NCBI RefSeq assembly: GCF_017347605.1
Contig: NZ_AP024484.1
Span: forward strand, 1,124,501 to 1,188,500
DNA from: Prevotella herbatica
GTDB taxonomy: Bacteria > Bacteroidota > Bacteroidia > Bacteroidales > Bacteroidaceae
Reading direction: 5' to 3'
Length of the DNA: 64,000 nucleotides
Shown here piece after piece: positions 19,022 to 30,078 of the stretch. The translations under genes and the position numbers were made by a program. The first letter of the stretch is position 1. The number at the start of each line of letters is the position of its first letter. The notes below the pieces were generated by a model. That model was not told the origin of the DNA. It searched no databases and saw only the letters and a list, made by a program, of their open reading frames with translations.

Positions 19022-19324
19022 TTACCAACTAGCCTTCTTAACTCCAGGAATTAAACCAGAAGACGCCATTTCACGAAACTGAATACGAGAAAGACCGAAC
19101 TGGCGGATATATCCTTTAGGACGACCTGTAATCTTGCAACGGTTGTGAAGACGAATTGGATTTGAATTCTTAGGGAGTCCCTGTAACTTACGAGCTGCCT
19201 CATAAGCTTCTCCAGGATCCTCAGAAGTAGCGATAATCTTTTTAAGAGCTGCACGCTTTTCAGCGAAACGAGCAACTAGCTTTGCACGCTTAACTTCGCG
19301 AGCTTTCATTGATTCTTTTGCCAT
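19022..19324 (-). CDS. rpsN: 30S ribosomal protein S14, zinc-free long form
   Basis: A 100-residue protein of the 30S head. It has the long form ([20 protein letters not shown]) with the inserted helical segment, and the core [20 protein letters not shown] lacks the CxxC pairs of zinc-binding S14. It lies between rplE and rpsH, 6 nt after rplE. Confidence 0.97.
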   Translation of the reverse strand: MAKESMKAREVKRAKLVARFAEKRAALKKIIATSEDPGEAYEAARKLQGLPKNSNPIRLHNRCKITGRPKGYIRQFGLSRIQFREMASSGLIPGVKKASW

Positions 19325-19329
19325 ATTCC

Positions 19330-19884
19330 TTAATCGTTTTTAACGTTCTTGAATGGAAGACCGAAAGCCTTAAGAAGAGCATAACCTTCTTCATCAGTAT
19401 TAGCTGATGTTACAAAAGTAATGTTCATACCCTGGATACGGTCAATCTCATCGATATTTATCTCAGGAAAGATAATCTGCTCTGTGATACCTAAAGTGTA
19501 GTTACCACGACCATCAAACTTGCTTTCAATACCCTTGAAGTCACGGATACGTGGAAGAGAAACGCGTATGAGCTTCTCTAGGAATTCATACATGCGTTGA
19601 CCACGAAGAGTAACCATGACACCGATAGGCATTTTCTTACGGAGTTTGAAGTTAGCGATATCCTTCTTAGAATATGTAGCTACAGCCTTCTGACCTGTAA
19701 TAGCAGTGATCTCATTAACCGCTACATCGACAATTTTCTTGTCCTGTGTAGCGTCACCAAGACCTTGATTGATAACAATCTTCTTCAAAACAGGGATCTG
19801 CATTGTTGAAGAATAGTTAAACTGCTTTTGAAGTTCAGGAGCGATAGACTCCTTGTATACGTTCTTTAACTGTGCTGTATCCAT
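19330..19884 (-). CDS. rplE: 50S ribosomal protein L5
   Basis: A 184-residue 5S rRNA-binding protein. Visible signatures are [38 protein letters not shown] and [20 protein letters not shown]. Its start codon overlaps the rplX stop by one base (TAATG), indicating coupled translation. Confidence 0.97.
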   Translation of the reverse strand: MDTAQLKNVYKESIAPELQKQFNYSSTMQIPVLKKIVINQGLGDATQDKKIVDVAVNEITAITGQKAVATYSKKDIANFKLRKKMPIGVMVTLRGQRMYEFLEKLIRVSLPRIRDFKGIESKFDGRGNYTLGITEQIIFPEINIDEIDRIQGMNITFVTSANTDEEGYALLKAFGLPFKNVKND

Positions 19885-20201
19885 TACTTGATTTCCTCCC
19901 CTGACTTTTTAGCGATGCGAATCACATTCTTGCCATCATGCTTGATAGCAACACGAGTAGCTTTGCCACTCTTTGGATCGATCAGACTGAGATTTGAAAT
20001 ATTAATTGAAGCCTCTTGCTTAATAATACCTCCTTGAGGATTCTTAGCAGAAGGCTTAGTGCTCTTAGACACGAGGTTTACCCCCTCAACAATAGCACGG
20101 TTCTTTTCAACCAACACCTTGAGCACCTTACCAGTCTTGCCCTTGTCACCACCGGCAAGAACAACTACTGTGTCGTCTTTCTTTATATGTAACTTACTCA
20201 T
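19884..20201 (-). CDS. rplX: 50S ribosomal protein L24
   Basis: A 105-residue assembly-initiator protein with an N-terminal KOW motif ([20 protein letters not shown]) and the [19 protein letters not shown] stretch typical of L24. The stop codon overlaps the rplE start. Confidence 0.97.
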   Translation of the reverse strand: MSKLHIKKDDTVVVLAGGDKGKTGKVLKVLVEKNRAIVEGVNLVSKSTKPSAKNPQGGIIKQEASINISNLSLIDPKSGKATRVAIKHDGKNVIRIAKKSGEEIK

Positions 20202-20223
20202 TACTTACTTGTTTTATGATTAA

Positions 20224-20589
20224 TTAAAGAACCTCAGGTGCCAAAGATACAACTTTCATGTTTACTGCACGAAGTTCGCGAGCTACAGGACCGAAGATAC
20301 GGCTACCGCGGAGCTCACCTGCATTATTGAGCAATACACATGCGTTATCATCGAAACGGATATAAGAACCATCAGCACGACGAATTTCCTTCTTTGTGCG
20401 TACGATCAAAGCCTTTGATACTGCACCTTTTTTCAAATCGCTAGAAGGTATGACGTTTTGTACAGCAACTACTATAACGTCACCAACACTAGCATAACGA
20501 CGACCGGTACCACCGAGAACACGGATGCATTTAGCCTCACGTGCGCCGCTGTTATCACATACTGTAAGTTTTGATTCTGCCTGTATCAT
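20224..20589 (-). CDS. rplN: 50S ribosomal protein L14
   Basis: A 121-residue protein starting [20 protein letters not shown], with [19 protein letters not shown] and [13 protein letters not shown] near the end, all diagnostic of L14, which forms an intersubunit bridge. Located 2 nt after rpsQ. Confidence 0.98.
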   Translation of the reverse strand: MIQAESKLTVCDNSGAREAKCIRVLGGTGRRYASVGDVIVVAVQNVIPSSDLKKGAVSKALIVRTKKEIRRADGSYIRFDDNACVLLNNAGELRGSRIFGPVARELRAVNMKVVSLAPEVL

Positions 20590-20591
20590 AA

Positions 20592-20849
20592 TTACTTAGC
20601 TTTTTCTACAATTTGTACTAATCTCCATCTCTTTGTCTTAGATAGAGGACGAGTTTCCATAATCTGCACTGTATCACCTACATTTGCTTCATTTTTCTCG
20701 TCATGAGCATGGTACTTTTTTGTCTTCTGGACAAATTTACCATAAATAGGGTGCTTCTCTTTGAACTTAGAGGCAATAACAATGGTTTTATCCATTTTGT
20801 TGCTGACAACAACACCCTGTCTTACTTTTCTTAAATTTCTTGTTTCCAT
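20592..20849 (-). CDS. rpsQ: 30S ribosomal protein S17
   Basis: An OB-fold protein of 85 residues from the ATG at 20849 ([20 protein letters not shown]); an ATG three codons upstream at 20858 would also be in frame, 2 nt after rpmC. The [20 protein letters not shown] segment is characteristic of S17. The shorter start fits the family's usual N-terminus. Confidence 0.95.
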   Translation of the reverse strand: METRNLRKVRQGVVVSNKMDKTIVIASKFKEKHPIYGKFVQKTKKYHAHDEKNEANVGDTVQIMETRPLSKTKRWRLVQIVEKAK

Positions 20850-20860
20850 CTGGACCATTA

Positions 20861-21055
20861 TTATTTATTAAGTTCTCTCTGACGAAGTTCTGTTTCTATA
20901 CGTGCGATGTCGCGACGAGCAACCTTAATCTGTGATGGATTCTCAAGAGGAGCTATTGAATGGTTCAACTTCATTTGATTGAGTTTTGCCTTTGATGTCT
21001 CCAACTTTTCTGCCAATCCCTTGACATCAAGTTCTTTTAATTCTTTAATCTTCAT
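20861..21055 (-). CDS. rpmC: 50S ribosomal protein L29
   Basis: A 64-residue two-helix protein at the peptide exit site. It starts [20 protein letters not shown] and contains [20 protein letters not shown]. It follows rplP by 3 nt. Confidence 0.96.
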   Translation of the reverse strand: MKIKELKELDVKGLAEKLETSKAKLNQMKLNHSIAPLENPSQIKVARRDIARIETELRQRELNK

Positions 21056-21058
21056 AGT

Positions 21059-21487
21059 TTAAGCGTTTTTATCGAAATCACGTCTAACAACAAACTTTGT
21101 CTTGACAGGAAGCTTCTGAGCAGCAAGGCGAAGCGCCTCTTTAGCAATATCAAAAGAAACTCCCTCTACTTCAAAGAGGATACGTCCCGGTGTTACTGGT
21201 GCAACCCATCCAGCAGGATCTCCCTTACCTTTACCCATACGGACATCAGCAGGTTTACGAGTGATTGGTTTATCAGGGAAGATTCTTATCCAAACCTGTC
21301 CCTGACGATTCATATAGCGGTTTACAGCTACACGAGCTGCCTCTATCTGACGACTATTAATCCACTTTGGCTCAAGAGTCTTGATACCAAACGAACCAAA
21401 AGCCAATTGTGTACCTCTGTGCGCGTTACCTTTATTACCGCGACCATCTTGAGGTCTTCTATATTTTACTCTTTTTGGCTGTAACAT
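21059..21487 (-). CDS. rplP: 50S ribosomal protein L16
   Basis: A 142-residue protein near the A site and peptidyl transferase centre. It begins [20 protein letters not shown] and has [20 protein letters not shown] and [19 protein letters not shown], the L16 signatures. Fourteen nucleotides separate it from rpsC. Confidence 0.98.
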   Translation of the reverse strand: MLQPKRVKYRRPQDGRGNKGNAHRGTQLAFGSFGIKTLEPKWINSRQIEAARVAVNRYMNRQGQVWIRIFPDKPITRKPADVRMGKGKGDPAGWVAPVTPGRILFEVEGVSFDIAKEALRLAAQKLPVKTKFVVRRDFDKNA

Positions 21488-21501
21488 GATAGCTTCTACT
21501 T

Positions 21502-22233
21502 TTAACGGTTATTGTTTCTCTTACGATTACCGCCACGACCATTACGGCCACCATTAGAACGGCCACCATTTTGCTTCTCCTGAGTAAAGTTAGGTGTTAA
21601 GTCACGCTTGCCATAAATTTCTCCACGGCAAATCCAAACCTTAATACCCAGAAGACCAACCTTAGTGAGGGCTTCTGCCTGACAGTAATCGATGTCTGCG
21701 CGGAAAGTATGCAATGGGGTACGACCCTCCTTGAACATTTCCTTACGAGCCATTTCAGCTCCGTTCAGACGACCTGTAATTTGAACCTTTATACCTTCTG
21801 CTCCTGCACGCATTGTATTTTGAACAGCCATTTTAATTGCACGACGGTAAGAGATTTTACCTTCAACCTGACGTGCTATGCTATTACCAACAATGTTTGC
21901 ATCTAGCTCTGGTCTCTTAACTTCAAAGATGTTAATTTGGATATCCTTATTATAGAGTTTCTTCAACTCTTCCTTAAGTTTATCAACATCCTGACCACCT
22001 TTACCAATGACGATACCCGGACGGGCTGTACAAATAGTGATGGTGACGAGTTTCAGTGTACGCTCAATGACAATGCGAGAAACGCTAGCCTTAGCTAGGC
22101 GCTCATTAAGATACTTACGGATTTTACGATCCTCAACGAGGTTATCTCCGAAGTTCTTGCCACCAAACCAATTTGAATCCCAACCACGGATAATACCAAG
22201 TCGGTTGCTTATTGGATTAACTTTCTGTCCCAT
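21502..22233 (-). CDS. rpsC: 30S ribosomal protein S3
   Basis: A 243-residue protein. The KH domain (about 40-110) includes [20 protein letters not shown]. The C-terminal domain (about 115-210) has [20 protein letters not shown]. The last 22 residues are a Gly/Asn/Arg tail ([20 protein letters not shown]), longer than in E. coli. S3 lines the mRNA entry tunnel and has helicase activity with S4 and S5. Confidence 0.97.
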   Translation of the reverse strand: MGQKVNPISNRLGIIRGWDSNWFGGKNFGDNLVEDRKIRKYLNERLAKASVSRIVIERTLKLVTITICTARPGIVIGKGGQDVDKLKEELKKLYNKDIQINIFEVKRPELDANIVGNSIARQVEGKISYRRAIKMAVQNTMRAGAEGIKVQITGRLNGAEMARKEMFKEGRTPLHTFRADIDYCQAEALTKVGLLGIKVWICRGEIYGKRDLTPNFTQEKQNGGRSNGGRNGRGGNRKRNNNR

Positions 22234-22234
22234 T

Positions 22235-22645
22235 CTATTTATTATTTTCGTCGTTAGTTTTGGCTTCTACAAACAAGGTGACGTGATTAGAACGCTTACG
22301 GATTCTAAAACCACGACCCTGTGGTGCAGGTCTCATACGTTTCATAGTAACACCTCCGTCAACGAAGACCTTACTAATATATAGTTCACCATCTTCAGCC
22401 TTACGGTCATTTTTATTCTCCCAGTTAGCAATTGCTGAGCGCAGCAGCTTCTCAACGTCTGCAGCAGCCTGCTTCTTAGAGAACTTAAGTACTCCGAGAG
22501 CGCGGTTAACTTCCATACCACGAATCATGTCTACTACGTAGCGCATTTTACGTGGAGAAGAAGGAACGCCTTTGAGCTTAGCGAAGTACAAATTTTTGCG
22601 AGCTTCCTTTAATTTTTCAGCTGCGATATGTTTTCTTGCTCCCAT
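22235..22645 (-). CDS. rplV: 50S ribosomal protein L22
   Basis: A 136-residue protein whose beta-hairpin reaches into the exit tunnel. It has [20 protein letters not shown] near the N-terminus and [20 protein letters not shown] at the hairpin end. The hairpin is where macrolide-resistance mutations occur in other species; the sequence looks ordinary here. One nucleotide separates it from rpsC. Confidence 0.97.
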   Translation of the reverse strand: MGARKHIAAEKLKEARKNLYFAKLKGVPSSPRKMRYVVDMIRGMEVNRALGVLKFSKKQAAADVEKLLRSAIANWENKNDRKAEDGELYISKVFVDGGVTMKRMRPAPQGRGFRIRKRSNHVTLFVEAKTNDENNK

Positions 22646-22680
22646 TATTTATTCTAATTTGTTAAATGGTTTAAACCCGC

Positions 22681-22950
22681 TTACTTCCTATTATTACCAG
22701 AGTGTCCGCCGAAACGACGTGTAGGAGCAAACTCACCGAGCTTGTGACCTACCATGTTCTCAGTAATGTAAACAGGGATAAATTTGTTTCCGTTATGAAC
22801 TGCAACAGTGTGTCCCACAAAATCAGGGGAAATCATTGATGCTCTAGCCCATGTTTTAACAACACTCGCCTTACCGCTCTCGTTCATAGCGAGAACTTTC
22901 TTTTCAAGTGATACGTTTATGTATGGACCTTTTTTTAATGAACGACTCAT
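22681..22950 (-). CDS. rpsS: 30S ribosomal protein S19
   Basis: An 89-residue protein of the 30S head: [20 protein letters not shown] at the start, then [20 protein letters not shown] and [17 protein letters not shown]. It forms a complex with S13. Confidence 0.97.
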   Translation of the reverse strand: MSRSLKKGPYINVSLEKKVLAMNESGKASVVKTWARASMISPDFVGHTVAVHNGNKFIPVYITENMVGHKLGEFAPTRRFGGHSGNNRK

Positions 22951-22960
22951 AATTTACTCT

Positions 22961-23788
22961 TTATTTTTTGTTAGCTCTTTCGATAATATACTTGCTAGAA
23001 AGCTTCTTAGGTGCACGAGTCTTAAGACCCTTTGCGTAAAGACCCTTACGAGAACGTGGATGACCACCGCTCTGACGACCTTCACCACCACCCATAGGGT
23101 GATCAACAGGGTTCATAACAACACCACGGTTATGTGGGCGACGACCTAACCAACGAGAGCGACCAGCCTTACCAGACTGTTCCAATGCGTGGTCAGAATT
23201 ACCAACACTACCAATAGTAGCTTTACAAGCACTCAAAATCTGGCGTGTTTCACCAGAAGGGAGCTTAATAACACAATAACTGCCCTCACGAGAAGTCAAC
23301 TGAGCAAAATTACCAGCCGAACGAACTAGCAATGCACCCTGTCCTGGACGTAATTCAATATTATGAATTACTGTACCGACAGGAATGTTAGCAAGAGGAA
23401 GAGCATTACCAATCTCTGGAGCAGCATCTGCACCAGACATCAGAGTAGTACCTACCTGCAGTCCATTAGGAGCAATAATGTAACGTTTTTCACCATCTGC
23501 ATAATAAAGAAGAGCAATACGAGCTGATCTATTTGGATCATACTCTATTGTCTTAACTACAGCTGGAACACCATCTTTCTCACGTTTAAAGTCTACAAGA
23601 CGAAACTTCTGCTTATGGCCACCACCAACATAGCGAACGGTCATCTTACCAGTGTTGTTTCGACCACCAGTAGAACGTTTGCCGTAAACGAGAGACTTCT
23701 CTGGCACGGATGCAGTAATATCCTCGAACGTGCCAATAACTTTGTGTCTTTGTCCCGGTGTAACCGGGTTTAATTTACGTACTGCCAT
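22961..23788 (-). CDS. rplB: 50S ribosomal protein L2
   Basis: A 275-residue protein essential for peptidyl transferase assembly. An OB domain occupies about 80-130 and an SH3-like domain about 130-200. The conserved loop [17 protein letters not shown] carries the functionally important histidine near residue 230. Confidence 0.98.
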   Translation of the reverse strand: MAVRKLNPVTPGQRHKVIGTFEDITASVPEKSLVYGKRSTGGRNNTGKMTVRYVGGGHKQKFRLVDFKREKDGVPAVVKTIEYDPNRSARIALLYYADGEKRYIIAPNGLQVGTTLMSGADAAPEIGNALPLANIPVGTVIHNIELRPGQGALLVRSAGNFAQLTSREGSYCVIKLPSGETRQILSACKATIGSVGNSDHALEQSGKAGRSRWLGRRPHNRGVVMNPVDHPMGGGEGRQSGGHPRSRKGLYAKGLKTRAPKKLSSKYIIERANKK

Positions 23789-23795
23789 TTTTTAT

Positions 23796-24089
23796 TTAAA
23801 TATTGCTGTAAAAATCAATTGTATCGCCATCCTTTACAGTGACGATTGCTTTTTTGAACGCATTCTTCTGACCCTTAACGAGTCCTGCCTTTGTAAAGCG
23901 GCTAGAACGCTTTCCGGCGTAACGAAGAGTGTTCACATCTACTACTGTAACATTATACAGACCCTCGACCTCTTTCTTAATTTGGAGTTTATTAGCCTCA
24001 GGGCGAACGATGAAGCCATAACGGCTAGCGTTCTTCTCCGTGATATTGGTCTGCTTTTCAGTAACCAATGGTTTTATAATAAATGCCAT
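23796..24089 (-). CDS. rplW: 50S ribosomal protein L23
   Basis: A 97-residue exit-site protein, the dock for trigger factor and SRP. It starts MAFIIKPLVTEKQTNITEKN and has KLQIKKEVEGLYNVTVVDVN. Located between rplD and rplB. Confidence 0.97.
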   Translation of the reverse strand: MAFIIKPLVTEKQTNITEKNASRYGFIVRPEANKLQIKKEVEGLYNVTVVDVNTLRYAGKRSSRFTKAGLVKGQKNAFKKAIVTVKDGDTIDFYSNI

Positions 24090-24106
24090 ATTCTAATTCT
24101 CCTTTT

Positions 24107-24736
24107 TTACTTTGTTAAGATACCGTCAATAGCCTTTAGAGAGCTTTCTGTTATAACCAAGACATCAGCATTCAAAACTTTATACGAATTGAGCGTTGAA
24201 GCAGTCATTACATTAGCACGCTTCAAGTTACGAGCAGACAAATATACGTTTTTATTAACTTCTGGCAAAACAACAAGTGCCTTCTTGTCTTCAACTTTAA
24301 GATTTTTAGCAAAATTTACAAAATCTTTAGTTTTCGGAGCCTCAAAGTTGAAGTCTTCGACAACAACAATAGCACTTTCCTGAGCCTTATATGAGAGCGC
24401 AGACTTACGAGCAAGAACTTTTACTTTCTTGTTCAATTTAAAGTCATAATTACGTGGCTTAGGGCCGAAAACACGACCACCACCAACTAAAATTGGTGAG
24501 TTAATATCACCACGACGAGCACCACCGCCACCTTTCTGGCGACCAAGTTTGCGAGTAGAACCACTTATTTCACTTCTTTCCTTAGATTTTGCAGTACCCT
24601 GACGCTGTTGTGCAAGATATTGTTTTACATCAAGATAAAGAACGTGATCGTTAGGTTCAATTCCGAAGATAGCCTCATTAAGAGTTACCTTTCTTCCGGT
24701 CTCCTGACCATTTATATTTAAAACGCTAACTTCCAT
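24107..24736 (-). CDS. rplD: 50S ribosomal protein L4
   Basis: A 209-residue protein. The extended tunnel loop is visible around residues 45-95 ([20 protein letters not shown], then [20 protein letters not shown]). The C-terminal Rossmann-like domain has [17 protein letters not shown]. In E. coli L4 autoregulates the S10 operon. Start overlaps the rplC stop by one base (TAATG). Confidence 0.97.
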   Translation of the reverse strand: MEVSVLNINGQETGRKVTLNEAIFGIEPNDHVLYLDVKQYLAQQRQGTAKSKERSEISGSTRKLGRQKGGGGARRGDINSPILVGGGRVFGPKPRNYDFKLNKKVKVLARKSALSYKAQESAIVVVEDFNFEAPKTKDFVNFAKNLKVEDKKALVVLPEVNKNVYLSARNLKRANVMTASTLNSYKVLNADVLVITESSLKAIDGILTK

Positions 24737-25350
24737 TACTTATTGATTAAAACGGTTGAACCATTACATCCAGCAACAGAACCCTTTACAAGAAGAAGGT
24801 TATGCTCTGGAATTATCTTTAACACCTGGAGATTCTGAGTAGTAACACGGTCACCACCCATTTGACCACCCATGCGCATGCCCTTAAACACCTTTGCAGG
24901 ATAAGAACAAGCACCAATAGATCCCGGTTTACGAGCGCGGTCATCCTGACCGTGAGTACTTTGGCCTACACCAGCAAAACCGTGGCGCTTAACAACACCC
25001 TGGAAACCTTTACCTTTAGAGGTTCCAACGATGTCTACAAACTTAGCATCAGCGAAAAGTTCAACAGTAATAGTATCGCCGAGGTTATGTTCCTCGTCAA
25101 ACTTGAACTCGGCCAAGTGCTTCTTTGGTGTTGTGTCAGCTTTCTTAAAGGTTCCCATCATTGGCTTAGAAGTACGACTCTCCTTAGCTTCTCCGTAACC
25201 TAATTGAACAGCTTTGTAACCATCTTTTTCTTCAGATTTGATTTGGGTTACAACACAAGGACCAGCTTCGATAACAGTGCACGGTACATTCTTACCGTCG
25301 GCGCTGAAAACGGATGTCATTCCGATTTTTTTTCCAATTAATCCTGGCAT
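24736..25350 (-). CDS. rplC: 50S ribosomal protein L3
   Basis: A 204-residue early-assembly protein starting [20 protein letters not shown]. The central loop is [20 protein letters not shown], followed by [20 protein letters not shown] with the conserved glutamine that is methylated in E. coli L3. Forty-one nucleotides separate it from rpsJ. Confidence 0.97.
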   Translation of the reverse strand: MPGLIGKKIGMTSVFSADGKNVPCTVIEAGPCVVTQIKSEEKDGYKAVQLGYGEAKESRTSKPMMGTFKKADTTPKKHLAEFKFDEEHNLGDTITVELFADAKFVDIVGTSKGKGFQGVVKRHGFAGVGQSTHGQDDRARKPGSIGACSYPAKVFKGMRMGGQMGGDRVTTQNLQVLKIIPEHNLLLVKGSVAGCNGSTVLINK

Positions 25351-25391
25351 TTCAATAAAAATTTAAAAGATTAATACTAAACTTAATAAAA

Positions 25392-25697
25392 TTAGACCTT
25401 AATTTCAACTTCTACACCTGATGGCAAGTCTAGTTTCATCAAGGCATCAACAGTTTTTGCTGTAGAACTATAGATATCAATAAGACGCTTGAAATCTGAG
25501 AGCTGGAATTGCTCACGAGCTTTCTTATTAACGAAAGTACTACGGTTTACTGTGTAGATACGCTTGTGGGTTGGCAATGGAATAGGACCGCTAACAATAG
25601 CGCCCGTAGCCTTTACAGCCTTCACAATCTTTTCAGCTGACTTATCAACCAACATGTGATCATAAGACTTCAGCTTAATTCTAATTTTCTGACTCAT
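25392..25697 (-). CDS. rpsJ: 30S ribosomal protein S10
   Basis: A 101-residue protein: [40 protein letters not shown] and the C-terminal [16 protein letters not shown]10 also binds NusB and NusG in antitermination. It lies 95 nt downstream of fusA, so the S10 segment continues from the str segment without a terminator. Confidence 0.98.
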   Translation of the reverse strand: MSQKIRIKLKSYDHMLVDKSAEKIVKAVKATGAIVSGPIPLPTHKRIYTVNRSTFVNKKAREQFQLSDFKRLIDIYSSTAKTVDALMKLDLPSGVEVEIKV

Positions 25698-25792
25698 TGT
25701 TTAATTTAATTATAAATGTATAAATAAAGAAGTAAGGGAATCATCGCTTAAGAGTCATTCGCTAAGCAACTCTCCCCTGACTTTAATATTCT

Positions 25793-27907
25793 TTACAGTA
25801 GTTCTGAGTGTCCATGAACTTCCTCAAGGACAGACTTAGCTATTGTTGTAGATACAGGTGAGTGATGATCGTACTCCATTGAAGAAGTAGCACGACCTGA
25901 AGTGATAGTACGCAAAGCTGTTACATAACCGAACATTTCAGCCAATGGAACCATAGCCTTAACGATACGTGCACCACTACGAGCCTCTTCCATACCCTGA
26001 ACGAGACCACGACGCTTATTCAAGTCACCAATAACATCACCCATGTTCTCTTCAGGAGTAACAACCTCTACCTTCATAATTGGTTCCATTAGAACAGGAC
26101 CAGCCTTAGGGCAAAGAACTTTGAATGCCTGATGAGCAACTAGTTCGAAAGACAACTGATCAGAGTCAACTGGGTGGAAGCTACCATCAGAAAGAGTAAC
26201 CTTAAGACCAGTCATTGGGAAACCACCAAGAACACCATTAGACAAACAATCAGCAAATCCTTTCTGTACAGATGGTATGAATTCCTTAGGAACATTACCT
26301 CCCTTTACAGCATTAACGAATTGCAAATCGCCTTCCTTATAATCCTCGTCCTTAGGACCAATAGTAACATCGATACAAGCGAACTTACCACGACCACCAG
26401 ACTGCTTCTTATAAGTTTCACGGCTTTGGGCTGTGCGAGTAATAGCTTCCTTATAATTAACCTGTGGCTTACCCTGATTACATTCAACCTTGAACTCACG
26501 CTTAAGACGGTCAATAATGATATCAAGGTGAAGTTCACCCATACCAGAAATGATAGTCTGACCGCTCTGCTCATCAGTACGAACAGTAAATGTTGGGTCC
26601 TCTTCTGCAAGTTTAGCAAGACCAGTATCCATCTTAGCAACGTCAGCCTGGCTCTTTGGTTCAACAGCAACAGAGATAACTGTATCAGGGAATGTCATTG
26701 ACTCAAGAACTATAGGATGATCCTCATCGCAAAGAGTATCACCAGTACGAATATCCTTGAAACCTACACCTGCGCCGATATCACCAGCGTCAATAGACTC
26801 CATTGGAATTTCCTGCTTTGAGTTCATCTGGAACAAACGACTGATACGCTCACGCTTACCAGAACGAGGATTGTATACATATGAACCTGCAGCAATTTTA
26901 CCTGAATATACACGGAAGAAAACTAGACGTCCCATGAATGGATCGGTAGCAATCTTAAACGCAAGAGCTGATGTTGGAGCATCCTCTGTTGGTTTACGAC
27001 CCTCTTCTTCTTCTGTATCAGGGTTTGTACCGATAATAGCTTCTGTGTCAAGTGGAGAAGGCAAAAATGCACAAATATAATCAAGAAGTGGCTGTACACC
27101 CTTGTTCTTATATGAAGAACCAAGAAGCATAGGAGTAAGCTCCATTGAGATGGTGCCCTTACGGATAGCAGCAATCAACTTATCTGCAGGAACTTCTTTA
27201 CCATCAAGGTAAAGTTCCATAACATCATCATCAAAATTAGCTGCATTCTCTATCATCTTGTCGTGCCATTCGGTAGCCTCGTCAACAAGTTCTGCAGGTA
27301 TTTCTTCTACATCATACTCTGCACCCATTGTCTCGTCATGCCAAAGAATAGCCTTCATGGTGATAAGATCTACAACACCTTTGAAGTTCTCTTCAGCACC
27401 GATAGGAATCTGAATTGGGCAAGGGTTTGCACCAAGAACAGTCTTCATCTGGCGAACTGTTTCATAGAAATCAGCACCAGAACGGTCCATCTTATTAACA
27501 TAACCGATACGAGGAACGTTGTATTTGTCAGCCTGACGCCAAACAGTCTCTGACTGAGGTTGAACACCATCAGCAGCAGAATATGTAGCAACAGCACCAT
27601 CAAGTACACGAAGAGAACGTTCTACCTCAGCGGTAAAGTCAACGTGTCCCGGAGTATCAATCAAGTTAATCTTGTATGAGTTATTTTCGTAATTCCAGTT
27701 ACAAGTGGTAGCCGCAGAAGTAATAGTTATACCACGCTCCTGCTCCTGAGCCATCCAGTCCATTGTAGCCGCACCATCATGAACTTCACCAATTTTATGA
27801 GTTTTACCAGTGTAAAACAAGATACGTTCAGACGTTGTTGTCTTACCCGCATCAATGTGAGCCATAATACCGATGTTACGAGTTAAATGTAAATCGCGAT
27901 TTGCCAT
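25793..27907 (-). CDS. fusA: Elongation factor G
   Basis: A 704-residue translocation GTPase. Residues 11-35 hold the P-loop ([19 protein letters not shown]); the switch II motif is DTPGHVDFT and the guanine-specificity motif NKMD. Domain IV follows with [18 protein letters not shown] sequence and the C-terminal domain V includes [20 protein letters not shown]. All GTPase residues are present. Its place between rpsG and rpsJ marks it as the housekeeping EF-G, not the GTPase-deficient paralogue known in some Bacteroides. Confidence 0.98.
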   Translation of the reverse strand: MANRDLHLTRNIGIMAHIDAGKTTTSERILFYTGKTHKIGEVHDGAATMDWMAQEQERGITITSAATTCNWNYENNSYKINLIDTPGHVDFTAEVERSLRVLDGAVATYSAADGVQPQSETVWRQADKYNVPRIGYVNKMDRSGADFYETVRQMKTVLGANPCPIQIPIGAEENFKGVVDLITMKAILWHDETMGAEYDVEEIPAELVDEATEWHDKMIENAANFDDDVMELYLDGKEVPADKLIAAIRKGTISMELTPMLLGSSYKNKGVQPLLDYICAFLPSPLDTEAIIGTNPDTEEEEGRKPTEDAPTSALAFKIATDPFMGRLVFFRVYSGKIAAGSYVYNPRSGKRERISRLFQMNSKQEIPMESIDAGDIGAGVGFKDIRTGDTLCDEDHPIVLESMTFPDTVISVAVEPKSQADVAKMDTGLAKLAEEDPTFTVRTDEQSGQTIISGMGELHLDIIIDRLKREFKVECNQGKPQVNYKEAITRTAQSRETYKKQSGGRGKFACIDVTIGPKDEDYKEGDLQFVNAVKGGNVPKEFIPSVQKGFADCLSNGVLGGFPMTGLKVTLSDGSFHPVDSDQLSFELVAHQAFKVLCPKAGPVLMEPIMKVEVVTPEENMGDVIGDLNKRRGLVQGMEEARSGARIVKAMVPLAEMFGYVTALRTITSGRATSSMEYDHHSPVSTTIAKSVLEEVHGHSELL

Positions 27908-27928
27908 TTTCTTTTTACCTTTATATGA

Positions 27929-28405
27929 TTAGAATCTGAAATGAGCGAATGCACGGTTAGCTTCAGCCATACGGTGCATATCTTCCTTACGCTTAAATGC
28001 GCCACCCTGATTGTTATAAGCGTCCATAATTTCAGCAGCCAATTTCTCAGCCATTGACTTACCACCACGCTTACGTGCAAACTGGATTAGGTTCTTCATT
28101 GAAATACTTTCCTTACGGTCTTGGCGTATTTCTGTTGGTACCTGGAATGTAGCACCACCAATACGGCGGCTTTTTACCTCAACCTGAGGAGTGATGTTAT
28201 CAAGAGCCTGCTTCCATATTTCAAGAGCTGGCTTCTCTTCTTTTGCCATCTTATCCTTTACTGTATCAAGAGCCTTGTAAAAGATTTCATAAGATGTATT
28301 CTTTTTACCATCATACATCAAATGATTAACGAACTTTGAGACCTTTTGGTCATTGTAAACTGGATCCGGAAGGATCACACGTTTCTTTGGTTTTGCTTTT
28401 CTCAT
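27929..28405 (-). CDS. rpsG: 30S ribosomal protein S7
   Basis: A 158-residue protein that nucleates the 30S head: [20 protein letters not shown] at the start, [20 protein letters not shown] in the middle and the C-terminal [20 protein letters not shown]. Separated from rpsL by 130 nt that include a hairpin; in E. coli S7 represses its operon by binding the corresponding spacer. Confidence 0.98.
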   Translation of the reverse strand: MRKAKPKKRVILPDPVYNDQKVSKFVNHLMYDGKKNTSYEIFYKALDTVKDKMAKEEKPALEIWKQALDNITPQVEVKSRRIGGATFQVPTEIRQDRKESISMKNLIQFARKRGGKSMAEKLAAEIMDAYNNQGGAFKRKEDMHRMAEANRAFAHFRF

Positions 28406-28453
28406 TTTGTTTGAAAAATAAATTCTGCATGGGGCTGTTTCTTAGTGTTCTTC

Positions 28454-28473
28454 AATGCTCGCTCCCGAGCATT
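28454..28473 (-). promoter_or_regulatory. Hairpin in the rpsL-rpsG spacer
   Basis: A perfect 8-bp stem (AATGCTCG at 28454-28461 with CGAGCATT at 28466-28473) and a 4-nt loop. It has no T run, so it is not a terminator. Position between rpsL and rpsG is where the S7 autoregulatory site lies in E. coli; a similar role here is only a guess. Confidence 0.45.
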
Positions 28474-28535
28474 TACTCAACCTGTTATTAACAATATCTC
28501 CAGCAAAACGGATAAAAATTTCTTTAATTTCAGAA

Positions 28536-28919
28536 TTACTTCTTAGCTGCCTTTGGACGCTTAGCACCATACTTAGAACGACGCTGAGTACGATTAGCAA
28601 CACCTGCAGTATCAAGAGTACCACGAACGATGTGATAACGTACACCAGGAAGGTCCTTTACACGACCACCACGTACAAGAACGATTGAGTGCTCCTGAAG
28701 GTTGTGTCCTTCTCCTGGAATGTAAGAGTTTACTTCCTTCTGGTTTGTCAAACGTACACGTGCAACCTTACGCATTGCTGAATTAGGCTTCTTAGGTGTT
28801 GTGGTGTAAACACGAACACAAACACCGCGGCGCTGAGGACAGTTGTCCAAAGCCGGTGACTTGCTCTTGTCAACAATCACCTTTCTGCCTTTTCTTACTA
28901 ACTGTGAAATAGTAGGCAT
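28536..28919 (-). CDS. rpsL: 30S ribosomal protein S12
   Basis: A 127-residue decoding-centre protein: [20 protein letters not shown], the [20 protein letters not shown] loop, and [20 protein letters not shown]. The lysines at which streptomycin resistance arises (E. coli Lys42 and Lys87 equivalents) are present, so this is the wild-type form. First gene of the str-S10-spc-alpha cluster. Confidence 0.98.
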   Translation of the reverse strand: MPTISQLVRKGRKVIVDKSKSPALDNCPQRRGVCVRVYTTTPKKPNSAMRKVARVRLTNQKEVNSYIPGEGHNLQEHSIVLVRGGRVKDLPGVRYHIVRGTLDTAGVANRTQRRSKYGAKRPKAAKK

Positions 28920-29004
28920 AATTTTACTTTTTTAATTTATATATTTATTTTATTATTGTCATTCAACATAGAACTAGGCATTGAAACATGCCCATTTCGG
29001 GCTG

Positions 29005-29012
29005 CAAAGGTA
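29005..29012 (-). promoter_or_regulatory. -7 element of the rpsL (str) promoter
   Basis: TACCTTTG on the minus strand, a match to TAnnTTTG, 86 nt upstream of the rpsL ATG. No good TTG lies 19-21 nt further upstream. Confidence 0.6.
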
Positions 29013-29050
29013 CGAACAAAACTTTGAATTACCTAATTATAAAGAATGCG

Positions 29051-29094
29051 AAAAGTCTATATCTTGTCAAAATTAGCAAGATATAGACTTTATT
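29051..29094 (-). terminator. Intrinsic terminator after the DUF3467 gene
   Basis: A perfect 15-bp stem (29052-29066 with 29077-29091; arm AAAGTCTATATCTTG), 10-nt loop and a short T run. It lies 31 nt after the DUF3467 stop and just upstream of the rpsL promoter. Confidence 0.8.
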
Positions 29095-29121
29095 AACATT
29101 TATTTTAAAAACGATATTAAT

Positions 29122-29439
29122 CTATGACTCTTTTTTAGGTAAATCAAAGGGAGCTATAATACCTGATTGTTGTTCTGGTATAACAATTTTACCAAATTGC
29201 TGCTCATACTTATACACATTTTCCTGCAAGGCCTGAAGCAAACGCTTAGCATGCTCCGGAGCCATTATTACACGAGAGTTTATCTCTGGTTTAGGGAGTC
29301 CCGGCAATATACTAGCAAAGTCAAGAATAAAGTCTGAGCTTGAATGTGTTATAAGCGCTAAATTAGCATAAACACCCTTTGCTATTTCTGGTTTTAATTC
29401 GATTTGTAGTCCTTGATTCTGATTTTTATTATCTTCCAT
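29122..29439 (-). CDS. DUF3467 family protein
   Basis: A 105-residue soluble protein. The sequence GLQIELKPEIAKGVYANLAL, then SSDFILDFASILPG, VIMAPEHAKRLLQAL and a C-terminal NVYKYEQQFGKI fits DUF3467, a small family common in Bacteroidetes and other bacteria with no established function; its length is normal for the family. It forms its own transcription unit with a clear promoter (29475-29505) and terminator, between the two large translation operons. Confidence 0.88.
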   Translation of the reverse strand: MEDNKNQNQGLQIELKPEIAKGVYANLALITHSSSDFILDFASILPGLPKPEINSRVIMAPEHAKRLLQALQENVYKYEQQFGKIVIPEQQSGIIAPFDLPKKES

Positions 29440-29474
29440 AACTATTACTAATCTAAAGGTTTATTATATATATA

Positions 29475-29505
29475 CAAAGGTACGTAAAAACTTTCGCACA
29501 CACAA
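29475..29505 (-). promoter_or_regulatory. Bacteroidetes-type promoter of the DUF3467 gene
   Basis: TACCTTTG at 29475-29482 and TTG at 29503-29505 on the minus strand, 20-nt spacer; start expected about 30 nt before the ATG. Confidence 0.75.
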
Positions 29506-30008
29506 GAAAACAAACAAAATAATTAAATACTTATTGGCAATAGTATAATACTAATTATAGTTTATGGAATGATATTTTTTGCTTGAGTATTTATATTCCT
29601 CATCAAATGTGTATACTAAAAATTAACTCTAGTGTCAACTTAAAACGATTAGCTTCTAGTGTAGCAAGTGACAAAATAGATATTGGGAGCCTAGATTTCT
29701 CTATAACAATTTAATTTTTGTACAGTTTGGCTGTCTTACCAGCGTTTTTTGTATTGTTTAGCTACGAAGCTACGGCATCTCTCGCAAAGCCTATAAACAG
29801 AGGGGTTAACGAGAGATCGCTAGCCCAATTTAGCTGCGATGAGCTACGTTTTAGCTACGTTGTGTATTTCTGTATATAATGTACGCGCGCACATGCGCAC
29901 ACTCAGGAGTTTTAAAACATAAGTGTCGAAGTGACAACATTGTGAATATCAATATATTATCAACCTAATTGACTGATATAAGGTGACGGTGAAATATCAA
30001 ATTTTGCA

Positions 30009-30078
30009 TGCGTTTCTATATAGAAACGCATTGCGTTTTACGTTATTTCACCTTCCAACACATCGTAAAACGCAATGC
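30009..30078. repeat. Palindrome and hairpin cluster at the centre of the inverted-repeat element
   Basis: A perfect 22-bp palindrome (TGCGTTTCTAT and its complement) lies at 30009-30030, immediately followed by a 15-bp perfect inverted repeat (GCATTGCGTTTTACG at 30028-30042 with 30064-30078). Together they could fold into two adjacent hairpins on either strand. Confidence 0.8.

Noticed and set aside
23730..24383. 217-codon frame antisense to rplB, rplW and rplD
   Set aside because: Spans three conserved genes and their spacers in the wrong direction; chance open frame.
26174..26701. 175-codon frame antisense to fusA
   Set aside because: Runs opposite to a conserved essential gene; its length comes from the biased codons of EF-G.
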